A stretch of 47,914 bases of DNA, taken from the NCBI GenBank assembly GCA_021156325.1, contig JAJNDI010000006.1, forward strand, positions 1 to 47,914, given 5' to 3'. This DNA is from Gammaproteobacteria bacterium (lineage in GTDB: Bacteria > Pseudomonadota > Gammaproteobacteria > JAJFKG01). Positions within the stretch are counted from its first letter, which is position 1. Each line of letters starts with the position of its first letter. Position numbers and translations under genes: made by a program. Positions 38,043 to 46,439 of the stretch are shown here, in pieces. Under the pieces are notes generated by a model. The model saw nothing but the letters and a program-made list of their open reading frames with translations. It did not search any database and was not told the DNA's origin.

Positions 38043-38501
38043 TCATGCTTTAGCCAATTTTTTCATTGTTATAGCGATCTGCTGTTCGGTAAAGCCGCGA
38101 TATTGTAAAAAACGATATTGTTTAGCTTTTTCAGGCAGAGTAGAAGGTAAATTACCGCCGAATTTTTTTGATCTAACACGCCCTGCTTGCTCTTGCCAAT
38201 GAAGTTCATCAATTACCACAATCGATTCAATTATCGTCTGATCGACTCCACGTTCTTTTAAATCCCGCGCAATGGCTAATGGCCCATAGCCGCGATCAGA
38301 GCGCGATTTAAGATAAGCTTCAGCATAACGCTTGTCGGATTGGTAGCCTTCCGAAATCAATCGCTGTAAAACAGTCTCAATTATTTCTTTGGAAAATCCA
38401 ATCTGCGTTAATTTACGCGACAGTTCTAAACCGCTGTGTTCTCGTAAGACTAAAAACCGCATGGCACGTTGATAGGCCTCTGCTGTGACAGCTTTAGTCA
38501 T
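38043..38501 (-). CDS. recX: Regulatory protein RecX
   Basis: RecX caps RecA filaments and limits recombination. About 152 residues from MTKAVTAEAYQRAMRFL; I prefer this ATG, with AGAGG 6 nt upstream, to one 15 nt earlier. Family signatures are LVLREHSGLELSRKLTQIGF, SEGYQSDKRYAEAYLKSRSD, RGYGPLAIARDLKERGV and the C-terminal three-helix repeat ending RFLQYRGFTEQQIAITMKKL. It lies downstream of recA, the usual order, but is isolated on both sides by inverted copies of a structured repeat. Confidence 0.93.
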   Translation of the reverse strand: MTKAVTAEAYQRAMRFLVLREHSGLELSRKLTQIGFSKEIIETVLQRLISEGYQSDKRYAEAYLKSRSDRGYGPLAIARDLKERGVDQTIIESIVVIDELHWQEQAGRVRSKKFGGNLPSTLPEKAKQYRFLQYRGFTEQQIAITMKKLAKA

Positions 38502-38562
38502 CAAAACCTCTATCATCTACGCTTATATTACGAGAATAGGCTCTCTTGTCATAATAGGATTT

Positions 38563-38655
38563 TCCCGAGGGTGGCACGGTGAATGGGGAGGACTCCCAAA
38601 GCGAAGCTTTGGGACACCCTATCACCGTGACAGGACCCCGAGGGACTTCTGCATT
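38563..38655 (-). repeat. Structured ~93-bp repeat, copy 2 (between recA and recX)
   Basis: Inverted relative to copy 1. The hairpin tip is a perfect 9-bp stem TCCCAAAGC-GAA-GCTTTGGGA (38594-38614). The lower stem CACGGTGA/TCACCGTG (38575-38582, 38622-38629) is perfect. Three adjacent tip pairs differ from copy 1 on both sides, so pairing is kept while sequence changes. The ends CCTCGGG and the outer GTCCTGT/GCCAC blocks are identical between copies. In the recA transcript it could act as a terminator or processing site. Confidence 0.85.
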
Positions 38656-38708
38656 CTACAATACCAAAACTTAGAAGCAGCCTCTTTATCTTTGATCTTT
38701 ATAAAACT

Positions 38709-39764
38709 TTATCCGTCTTCGCCTACAGCTGCCATTTCTTCGGCCTCAACCATGGCGTCTGCCTGTGCTTTGGGTTTTACCAACAATTGAGCGCGGATCT
38801 TTGCTTCAATTTCAGCCGCTATTGCCGGATTGTCTTTCAAAAACTGCCGGACATTGTCTTTACCCTGACCGATGCGGTTGCCATTATAGCTATACCAGGC
38901 ACCCGATTTTTCGATGATCTCCAAATTGGAACCCATATCGATGATCTCACCTTCTCTGGAAGTCCCTTCACCATATAAAATATCAAAGACCGCTTCTTTA
39001 AAAGGCGGAGCCACTTTGTTTTTAACCACTTTGACTCGGGTTTCATTCCCTAAAATTTCATCCCCTTTCTTGACAGCGCCAATGCGGCGAATGTCTAAGC
39101 GAACTGAAGCATAAAACTTCAACGCATTACCACCGGTCGTGGTTTCAGGGCTGCCAAACATCACACCTATCTTCATGCGAATTTGGTTGATGAAAATCAC
39201 CAAAGTATTTGATCTTTTAATGTTAGCGGTTAATTTACGAAGCGCTTGTGACATTAAACGCGCTTGCAAACCGACATGGGTGTCGCCCATTTCACCTTCA
39301 ATTTCAGCCTTAGGCGTTAAAGCGGCGACAGAGTCAATTACAACGACATCAACAGCGCTTGAACGAACCAACATATCGGTAATTTCCAAGGCTTGTTCCC
39401 CTGTGTCGGGCTGGGAGACTAAGAGATCAGCCACTTTGACACCGAGTTTTTCAGCATAAGCAGGATCTAACGCATGCTCTGCATCAATAAAGGCTGCTGT
39501 GCCGCCCAGACGCTGCACTTGCGCAATCACTTGCAACGTTAAAGTCGTTTTACCTGAAGATTCAGGGCCGTAGATTTCAACCACACGACCGCGCGGCAGG
39601 CCGCCAATCCCCAAGGCCACATCTAAACCCAATGAACCCGTGGAAATGGCTGAAATATCTCTCACAATCGCTTCATCGCCCAAGCGCATGACCGATCCTT
39701 TACCAAATTGACGTTCAATTTGACTTAAAGCGGCACCAAGCGCCTTTTTTTTGTTCTCATCCAT
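38709..39764 (-). CDS. recA: Recombinase RecA
   Basis: Strand-exchange ATPase for homologous recombination. 351 residues from [20 protein letters not shown], chosen because AGAGGAT precedes this ATG and it matches the family; an in-frame extension upstream is not conserved. Walker A is GPESSGKTT (66-74). Also seen are [58 protein letters not shown] and an acidic C-terminus. The region to the aminopeptidase gene shows no CTG-N10-CAG LexA box. recX follows after the structured repeat. Confidence 0.98.
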   Translation of the reverse strand: MDENKKKALGAALSQIERQFGKGSVMRLGDEAIVRDISAISTGSLGLDVALGIGGLPRGRVVEIYGPESSGKTTLTLQVIAQVQRLGGTAAFIDAEHALDPAYAEKLGVKVADLLVSQPDTGEQALEITDMLVRSSAVDVVVIDSVAALTPKAEIEGEMGDTHVGLQARLMSQALRKLTANIKRSNTLVIFINQIRMKIGVMFGSPETTTGGNALKFYASVRLDIRRIGAVKKGDEILGNETRVKVVKNKVAPPFKEAVFDILYGEGTSREGEIIDMGSNLEIIEKSGAWYSYNGNRIGQGKDNVRQFLKDNPAIAAEIEAKIRAQLLVKPKAQADAMVEAEEMAAVGEDG

Positions 39765-39924
39765 CACGATATCCTCTCTGTTTGGTGAATAATAGTATGA
39801 TCTGGCAGGGGTTGCTGATTTCTCAGCGATTATTTTTTTATTATCCCACACTCACACCATACTTGGTAGCGGTGCTGGTTTAATACTGCTGCATTCCTGT
39901 GCAAAGATGTATAAAAAATAGTAC

Positions 39925-41325
39925 TTAGCCCGCATAACGCTCGGACACAAAATGAAACAACGCTTGTAAGCCTTGCGCTTCACCGCCTTCCGGCCTGCCG
40001 GGGCGTGTCCGTACATTCCAGCCCATGAAATCGATATGAAGCCATGGTGTATCCGGTGAAACAAAATGCTGTAAGAATAACGCTGCCGTAATAGCGCCGG
40101 CATACGATTCGCTAGAGGCATTTTTCAGATCGGCAATGGGGCTTTCCAAATAATTTTCATACCCTTCATATAAAGGCAAACGCCAGAGCATTTCCTGAGT
40201 GGATTCAGATGCTGCCATTAATTGAGAAGCAATGCTTTCATCAGGCGTAAAAAAAGCGGGGACTTCAGTTCCCACCGCTACTCGCGCAGCCCCGGTTAAC
40301 GTGGCAAAATCCATTATTAAATCCGCTTTGCCTTGCCCGTGCGCATACGATAATGCATCGGCCAAAATCAAACGTCCTTCCGCATCTGTATTGCTCACTT
40401 CAACGGTTAAGCCCTTGTGCATTTTGATAACATCCCCGGGGCGATAGCTGTTATTGCTCACGGCATTTTCAACAAGCGGCAACAAGACGTGTAAATGCAC
40501 CGGCAAGCGATGATGCATGATAAGCCTTGCTAATCCCAATGCGAGCGCGGCCCCCCCCATGTCTTTTTTCATGAGCGCCATGCCGCTCGCTGTTTTAAGA
40601 TCAAGGCCGCCACTGTCAAAAGAAACCCCTTTGCCGACCAATACCAGGCGCGGATGGCTCACTTCTCCCCACATAAATTCCACCAAACGCGGCGCATGAA
40701 TGCTGGCGCGCCCCACCGCATGTATCGCGCCCAAGTTCTTTTTAAGTAACGTATCGCCTGTGATTTCATGAGCGCTGCTTGCTTTAAATTCTTTGGCTAT
40801 ATTTAAAGATCGTTTGGCAAGTTCAGCGGGATTGGCATCTTCTGCGGGTAAATTAATCAGATCCCGCACCAGCGTATAACTGGCTTGCATCGCTTCAAGC
40901 GCTGCCATGTCAACTTCTTTTGGCACTAATAAGGTCGCTAAGTGTCTTTCTTTTTTTTCACGATAAACATCAAAATGATAAGCGCCTAAGATCCAGCTTA
41001 AGCTTAAACGTTGTTTATGTTTGGCACTGAGACTCTCGCCAAAGATTTCCGCAATATGATAAACACCTGCAGGTAATTTGGCTGCACAAAAACCCAAGCC
41101 CCAGGGATCCTCAGCGTGTTTAATCCCAATCACTACCATCTTGATGTGTCCTGCTTCATCCGGGATCAAACAATAGGTATAAGGCTTTGCTTTAAAATCG
41201 CTTGTCTTTAGCCACTGAGACACGGATGCGGGCTGTGTTTCAAACCAGGCATCCAAATTGTCTTTGCTGACTAAGACCAACGGAATGCTTAAGCGATCCG
41301 TTGCTTCGATAAAACAAGTGGTCAT
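39925..41325 (-). CDS. M17-family leucyl aminopeptidase
   Basis: Cytosolic two-metal aminopeptidase that trims N-terminal residues from peptides. 466 residues, the usual size. The C-terminal catalytic domain shows VLVGKGVSFDSGGLDLKTAS (metal-binding Lys and Asp), MKKDMGGAALALG, the signature NTDAEGRLILADALSYA (Asp and Glu ligands) and DFATLTGAARVAVG. The shorter N-terminal domain resembles PepB/PepA-like members. It follows ald by 17 nt and is probably last in the etfB-etfA-ald operon. A run of eight Gs (8 Cs at 40551-40558) encodes the DMGG segment. Confidence 0.93.
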   Translation of the reverse strand: MTTCFIEATDRLSIPLVLVSKDNLDAWFETQPASVSQWLKTSDFKAKPYTYCLIPDEAGHIKMVVIGIKHAEDPWGLGFCAAKLPAGVYHIAEIFGESLSAKHKQRLSLSWILGAYHFDVYREKKERHLATLLVPKEVDMAALEAMQASYTLVRDLINLPAEDANPAELAKRSLNIAKEFKASSAHEITGDTLLKKNLGAIHAVGRASIHAPRLVEFMWGEVSHPRLVLVGKGVSFDSGGLDLKTASGMALMKKDMGGAALALGLARLIMHHRLPVHLHVLLPLVENAVSNNSYRPGDVIKMHKGLTVEVSNTDAEGRLILADALSYAHGQGKADLIMDFATLTGAARVAVGTEVPAFFTPDESIASQLMAASESTQEMLWRLPLYEGYENYLESPIADLKNASSESYAGAITAALFLQHFVSPDTPWLHIDFMGWNVRTRPGRPEGGEAQGLQALFHFVSERYAG

Positions 41326-41342
41326 AAGGGTTATTCCTTCTT

Positions 41343-42461
41343 TTACTGCATTAATGCCTCTATCGGCGAGACAAACGGTTGAGTCAAAGCGCTGGCCACG
41401 GCTTCATGCGTTATCTTGCCTTTATAAACATTTAGTCCATTCAGTAAATGTTTATCATCTAATAACGCTTTTTTGTACCCTTTATTGGCTAACGCCAATA
41501 CAAACGGCAACGTGGCATTATTTAACGCAAACGTTGACGTACGCGGCACAGCGCCTGGCATATTCGCCACACAATAATGGATAACGCCATCTATAGTATA
41601 GACAGGATCAGCATGCGTAGTTGCTTTACTGGTTTCAAAACAACCGCCTTGATCGATAGCCACATCCACCAACACTACGCCGGGGCGCATCCGTGAAATC
41701 ATCTTACGGGTGATCAATTGAGGTGCAGCACCGCCTGGGATCAAAACCGCTCCAATGATTAAATCCGCTTTTAAGACATATTCTTCGATAGACTCTTGTG
41801 TAGCATAAAGGGTATTGAGTTTTGAGCCAAATTGCAGATCTAATTCTTTTAATCGTTTCAAGGATTTATCAATGACGGTGACGTGCGCCTCCTGCCCCAT
41901 GGCCATACGCACTGCATTGGTTCCGACCACGCCGCCGCCAATCACAACCACATTAGCTGAAGGAACGCCGGGAACACCGCCCAATAAGACTCCTAAACCG
42001 CCATTGGGTTTTTCAAGATAATGAGAACCCGCCTGAATAGCCAAACGGCCAGCCACTTCACTCATAGGCGATAGCAAAGGTAAAGAACCATCGTTTGCCG
42101 TTACGGTTTCATAAGCAATTGCAATCGCTCCCGACGCTTGTAATAATGCGGCTTGTTTTGGATCTGGCGCTAAATGTAAATAGGTAAACAAGACTTGATC
42201 TTTTTGTAATAATTTACATTCATGCGGCTGCGGTTCTTTGACTTTAACGATCATCTCTGCCCGTTCAAAAATGTCTTCTGCCTGCTTTACTATCTCAGCA
42301 CCCGCTTCGCGGTATTTATTATCATCTATCCCAATCCCTTCACCGGCTTTGGTTTCTACCAACACTTTGTGTCCGTCATGTACTAATTCACGGACACTCG
42401 CTGTTACTAAACCGACACGGTTTTCTAATGTTTTGATCTCTTTAGGTACACCAATTAACAC
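41343..42461 (-). CDS. ald: Alanine dehydrogenase
   Basis: NAD-dependent reversible deamination of L-alanine to pyruvate and ammonia. 372 residues. GTG start within the etfA stop (GTGTTAA, 7-nt overlap), with GGAG just upstream. Signatures are IGVPKEIKTLENRVGLVTAS, VKVKEPQPHECKLLQKDQVL, the Rossmann motif VVVIGGGVVGTNAVRMAMGQ, VLIPGGAAPQLITRKMISRM and the C-terminal HYCVANMPGAVPRTSTFALN. The overlap with etfA is unusual company and suggests amino acid oxidation coupled to respiration. Confidence 0.96.
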   Translation of the reverse strand: MLIGVPKEIKTLENRVGLVTASVRELVHDGHKVLVETKAGEGIGIDDNKYREAGAEIVKQAEDIFERAEMIVKVKEPQPHECKLLQKDQVLFTYLHLAPDPKQAALLQASGAIAIAYETVTANDGSLPLLSPMSEVAGRLAIQAGSHYLEKPNGGLGVLLGGVPGVPSANVVVIGGGVVGTNAVRMAMGQEAHVTVIDKSLKRLKELDLQFGSKLNTLYATQESIEEYVLKADLIIGAVLIPGGAAPQLITRKMISRMRPGVVLVDVAIDQGGCFETSKATTHADPVYTIDGVIHYCVANMPGAVPRTSTFALNNATLPFVLALANKGYKKALLDDKHLLNGLNVYKGKITHEAVASALTQPFVSPIEALMQ

Positions 42462-43405
42462 GATTTTTCTCCTTTATCTCTTAACAACTGTATTAATTCT
42501 GGCACAGCCGTAAATAAATCCGCCAGCAAACCATAATCAGCCACATCAAAAATAGGCGCGTTTTCATCATGATTGATAGCAATAATAATTTTACTGTCTT
42601 TAATACCGGCAATATGCTGTATAGCGCCTGAAATACCAATGCCAATATATAATTGCGGCGCAATGATCTTACCGGTTTGCCCCACTTGATAATCATTGGG
42701 CACAAAACCCGCATCAACAGCAGCCCGCGTTGCCCCTAAAGCTGCACCGAGACTATCCGCTAATTCGAAGGCCAACGCAAACTGTTCTTTACTTTTTAAA
42801 CCCCGGCCGCCGCAAACAACTACCTGCGCACTGCTTAATTCCGGCCTTTTGGAAGTGGTTGCACTATGGCTGCAAAAATGAACTCCACTGGCTTCAATAA
42901 CAGTATCGATAGGGATGATCTCTGCGGGTTGAGTGCTTTTGCAAGCAGATTGGAATGCGGTTGGGCGAATAGTCATCAGAATGATAGGATCGTGACTTTT
43001 CACCGTTTCGATGGCATTCCCGGCATAAATCGGACGTTCAATCGTACGTTCATCGAGAATAGTGATAACATCCGATAAAACCCCCACCCCTAATAAAGCC
43101 CCCAAGCGGGGAATGATATCTTTACCAAAAGTTGAGGCGGGTGCCATGATATGTGAATAGGGTTTTGCTAATGTTGCTATCAAAGGCGCCGTATTTTCTG
43201 CAAAGCCGTATTCATAGCAAAGATTATCAGCCACTAATACTTGGCGCACCGGCAATTCGCTGGCTTCTTTTGCAACAGCGCCACATTGATAACCTGCTAC
43301 CAGAATATCCACGGTATTCGTGATTTGTTGAGCAGCGCCAAGACAATTTTCCATCGAGGTTGATAAGTGTTGATTGTTATGTTCTGCTAATAACAATACT
43401 GACAT
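42455..43405 (-). CDS. etfA: Electron transfer flavoprotein alpha subunit
   Basis: FAD-binding subunit of ETF, which carries electrons from acyl-CoA and other dehydrogenases to ETF-quinone oxidoreductase. 316 residues. The C-terminal FAD domain is clear: VVCGGRGLKSKEQFALAFEL, GATRAAVDAGFVPNDYQVGQ, TGKIIAPQLYIGIGISGAIQ and INHDENAPIFDVADYGLLAD. It overlaps etfB by one base (TAATG) and ald by seven. Confidence 0.97.
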   Translation of the reverse strand: MSVLLLAEHNNQHLSTSMENCLGAAQQITNTVDILVAGYQCGAVAKEASELPVRQVLVADNLCYEYGFAENTAPLIATLAKPYSHIMAPASTFGKDIIPRLGALLGVGVLSDVITILDERTIERPIYAGNAIETVKSHDPIILMTIRPTAFQSACKSTQPAEIIPIDTVIEASGVHFCSHSATTSKRPELSSAQVVVCGGRGLKSKEQFALAFELADSLGAALGATRAAVDAGFVPNDYQVGQTGKIIAPQLYIGIGISGAIQHIAGIKDSKIIIAINHDENAPIFDVADYGLLADLFTAVPELIQLLRDKGEKSC

Positions 43406-44163
43406 TAGAGGAGCCCTTCTGTATGCTTTAAAACATCCACTAATTCAGCTACTGTTTTAAGTCTAACCCCTTTTTTTCGCGCTGCCGGTGTCCGCACCGA
43501 AAGTCGTTCAATATGAGGGGTTATTTTTACAGAAAATTCATCGGGCATCAAAACGGTTAAAGGTTTGTGTTTAGCTTTCATTAGCTCAGGCAGTGTGGCA
43601 TAACGGGGAATATTTAAGCGCAAATCTGTGGTAATAACGGCTGGCAAATCTATTTCTATGGTCGTTGAGCCGCCATCTACTTCTCGCGTTACTTCAAAAA
43701 CACGAGGATTGTTTTGTTTGACAAGAATGGCTGAAGCAAAAGTGGCTTGCGGCCAATTCAATAAACCTGCGAGCATTTGTCCTACCTGATTATGATCTCC
43801 ATCAATAGCTTGTTTACCGGCGATCACGCAATCTGGCTTTTCTCGTTCAACGACTTCTTTTAAAAGGCTTGCCACCACAAAAGGCGATAAAGGACTATTG
43901 GTTTTAATGTGGATTGCGCAATCAGCGCCTAATGCCAAACCCGCACGTAAACTCTCTTGGCAAGCATCTTCCCCGATGCTGACTAAAACGATGGAATGAG
44001 CAATGCCTTGTTCTTTTAATTGTACGGCCGCTTCTATAGCAATTTCATCAAACGGATTGATGGACATCTTGACCTGATTGGTGTCGATACCCGATCCGTC
44101 GGCTTTCACTTTGATCCTGACATGGTAATCGATAACGCGTTTTAGGGGGACAAGGATCTTCAA
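43405..44163 (-). CDS. etfB: Electron transfer flavoprotein beta subunit
   Basis: AMP-binding partner of EtfA. 252 residues. It starts MKILVPLKRVIDYHVRIKVK. The ETF-beta signature region is VVEREKPDCVIAGKQAIDGD and NQVGQMLAGLLNWPQATFAS, followed by VTREVDGGSTTIEIDLPAVI and TTDLRLNIPRYATLPELMKA. First gene of the etfB-etfA-ald-aminopeptidase operon, divergent from ETF-QO, with 129 bp between them that must hold both promoters. Confidence 0.97.
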   Translation of the reverse strand: MKILVPLKRVIDYHVRIKVKADGSGIDTNQVKMSINPFDEIAIEAAVQLKEQGIAHSIVLVSIGEDACQESLRAGLALGADCAIHIKTNSPLSPFVVASLLKEVVEREKPDCVIAGKQAIDGDHNQVGQMLAGLLNWPQATFASAILVKQNNPRVFEVTREVDGGSTTIEIDLPAVITTDLRLNIPRYATLPELMKAKHKPLTVLMPDEFSVKITPHIERLSVRTPAARKKGVRLKTVAELVDVLKHTEGLL

Positions 44164-44292
44164 CAGGATCCCTCCACTTCATTCATTTGGATGCCCCAAA
44201 TCTTGACCGGAATGCTATAGTTGGTCAAGATGAGGTGTTTATTTTACAAAAATACGCTCATTTTATATACTCGTTCTTAATTAAGGATAGCG

Positions 44293-45939
44293 ATGCAACA
44301 GGAAATACTGGAATTCGATGTGATCATCGTGGGAGCCGGTCCTGCCGGGCTTGCCACGGCTATTCATCTGGCCAAACGCTGTGAGGAAGCGAAACTGAGT
44401 CCCCGCATTGCTGTCCTTGAGAAAGGCGCTATGATAGGCGCGCATATTCTTTCAGGAGCCGTTATTGATCCAAGCGGTTTAGAGGAACTCATCCCTGAGT
44501 GGAAAACCCAAGGCATTCCTCTTGAAACTGCCGTTACACGTGATCGTTTTTGCTACTTATCTTCCAACAAAGCTTATTCCTTACCCCTCCCTTCCCTCAT
44601 GCGAAACGAGGGCTGTTACATTGCAAGCTTGGGTAAAATTTGCCAATGGCTTGCGAATTATGCACAAAATTTAGGGGTACAGATTTTTTCAGGGTTCGCA
44701 GCAACGGAATTATTATTCGATCACCATCAGCGTGTTTGCGGCGTGGCCACAGGCGAGATGGGGCGCGATAAAGAAGGCAAGCCCACTGCCCAATTTCAAG
44801 GAGGGGTTAAGTTAAAGGCAAGCTATACGGTCATTGCTGAAGGGGCTCGCGGATCGCTTGCAAAACAAGTCATTCAATCTTTTAACTTAGATGAAGGCTC
44901 TGATCCACAAACCTATGCCCTTGGCTTTAAAGAAATCTGGGAAGTACCTGCGACACAACATCAGCCAGGATTGGTCATGCACAGTGTAGGATGGCCTTTG
45001 AATAATAGCACTTACGGCGGATCGTTTCTTTATCATTATCAAGAAGACAATAGAGCAAAAATAGCGATCGGTTTTGCAGTGGGCCTTGATTATAAAAATC
45101 CCTACTTAGATCCTTTTTGTGAATTTCAACGATTTAAAACCCATCCTGCTATAAAACCATTGTTAATGGGCGCAGATCGTATAGCTTATGGCGCGCGCGT
45201 TATCACAGAAGGCGGCTTACAATCGATTCCACGCTGTGCTTTCCCTGGGGGATTATTAGTAGGCTGCAGCGCAGGTTTTATGAATGTGCCGCGACTTAAA
45301 GGATCACACAATGCTATCAAATCAGGGATTGCTGCTGCGAATGCTATTTTTGCGGAATTTAAAGCCGGCAAGAATGATTCTCTCTTGGGTACTTATGCCC
45401 ATTTATTAACTAAAAGCGCTGTTTATACTGAATTACGACGTGTACGAAATATCCGCCCTGCTTTTGCTTATTTTGGATTGATAGGGGGCATGTTATATGG
45501 CTTCATCGATATGGTTTTATTGCGCGGCCGCGCGCCCTGGACCTTTCACAACAAACGATTAGATCACACTACTTTATCAACAGTTTCAGAAGTAACGCCT
45601 ATTGAGTATCCCACACCCGATGGTGTCTTAACGTTCGATAAATTGTCTTCTATTCATCTTGCCAATTTAAATCACAGTGAAAATCAACCCTGCCATTTGG
45701 TATTGGGCGATCAGAAAATCCCCCTTAAAATAAACTATGAACGCTATGCTTCTCCCGAAACGCGCTATTGCCCGGCAGGGGTTTATGAAATTATTCAAGA
45801 CGAAAAAGGCAATCCACGCTTACAGATCAATGCAGCCAATTGCATTTATTGCAAAGCATGTGATATTAAAGACATTACTCAAAATATTAATTGGGTTCCG
45901 CCCCAAGGCGGCGAAGGGCCAAATTATCAGGGGATGTGA
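44293..45939 (+). CDS. Electron transfer flavoprotein-ubiquinone oxidoreductase
   Basis: Membrane-associated flavo/iron-sulfur enzyme passing electrons from ETF to ubiquinone. 548 residues. The N-terminal FAD motif is VIIVGAGPAGLATAIHLAKR. The mid-region GLQSIPRCAFPGGLLVGCSA with GFMNVPRLKGSHNAIKSG is family-specific. The C-terminal [4Fe-4S] domain has RYCPAGVYEI and NAANCIYCKACDIKDITQNI, ending WVPPQGGEGPNYQGM. It is divergent from etfBA, so ETF and its acceptor are expressed side by side. Confidence 0.97.
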   Translation: MQQEILEFDVIIVGAGPAGLATAIHLAKRCEEAKLSPRIAVLEKGAMIGAHILSGAVIDPSGLEELIPEWKTQGIPLETAVTRDRFCYLSSNKAYSLPLPSLMRNEGCYIASLGKICQWLANYAQNLGVQIFSGFAATELLFDHHQRVCGVATGEMGRDKEGKPTAQFQGGVKLKASYTVIAEGARGSLAKQVIQSFNLDEGSDPQTYALGFKEIWEVPATQHQPGLVMHSVGWPLNNSTYGGSFLYHYQEDNRAKIAIGFAVGLDYKNPYLDPFCEFQRFKTHPAIKPLLMGADRIAYGARVITEGGLQSIPRCAFPGGLLVGCSAGFMNVPRLKGSHNAIKSGIAAANAIFAEFKAGKNDSLLGTYAHLLTKSAVYTELRRVRNIRPAFAYFGLIGGMLYGFIDMVLLRGRAPWTFHNKRLDHTTLSTVSEVTPIEYPTPDGVLTFDKLSSIHLANLNHSENQPCHLVLGDQKIPLKINYERYASPETRYCPAGVYEIIQDEKGNPRLQINAANCIYCKACDIKDITQNINWVPPQGGEGPNYQGM

Positions 45940-45988
45940 AATAGCGTCTTCGCATTGCTCACCCGTTTACTCGTCGCTTAAATTCAAA

Positions 45989-46309
45989 TCACTTTGAAGG
46001 GAATTTTTTCACCTTAAAGCCGGCTTGCTGCCAGGCCAGAATACCCCCTTCAAGGGAATATATTTCAAGAGCAGGATCTTCTCCCAGCAGTTTTGCGCAA
46101 GCCTCAACGCTCCTTTTACCCGAGCGGCAATGGACCACAATAGGCATGCGTTTAGAGGGCAGTTTCTCTAGCGAAATTTCCCCCAGTGGTATGAGGCAAG
46201 CCTCCTCAATACATTCAGTTTTATATTCAGCCGGCTCCCTGACATCAACAAGCAACACTTCATCCTTATCAAGATGTTTTTTCAATTCCTCAACTTTCAT
46301 AGTTTTCAC
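45989..46309 (-). CDS. Single-domain rhodanese (sulfurtransferase)
   Basis: Small cytosolic sulfurtransferase of the GlpE/PspE type, about 106 residues without signal peptide. VLLVDVREPAEYKTECIEEA is the CH2A-like motif. The active-site loop VVHCRSGKRSVEACAKLL holds the Cys that carries persulfide. The end SLEGGILAWQQAGFKV is typical. A GTG start with AGGGG 8 nt upstream is likely; an ATG nine bases on is the alternative. Substrate unknown. It converges with ETF-QO. Confidence 0.92.
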   Translation of the reverse strand: MKTMKVEELKKHLDKDEVLLVDVREPAEYKTECIEEACLIPLGEISLEKLPSKRMPIVVHCRSGKRSVEACAKLLGEDPALEIYSLEGGILAWQQAGFKVKKFPSK

Positions 46310-46439
46310 AACAATTCCCCTATAAAACCTGACTGCTTAAAATTATGGGCCCCGATGTTGAATTAGCACTGTTACTTATCCCTTATTTAGTATGGCCATT
46401 TTTTGCAGCTCATTTGAATTTCTATATATGGCAATATAA

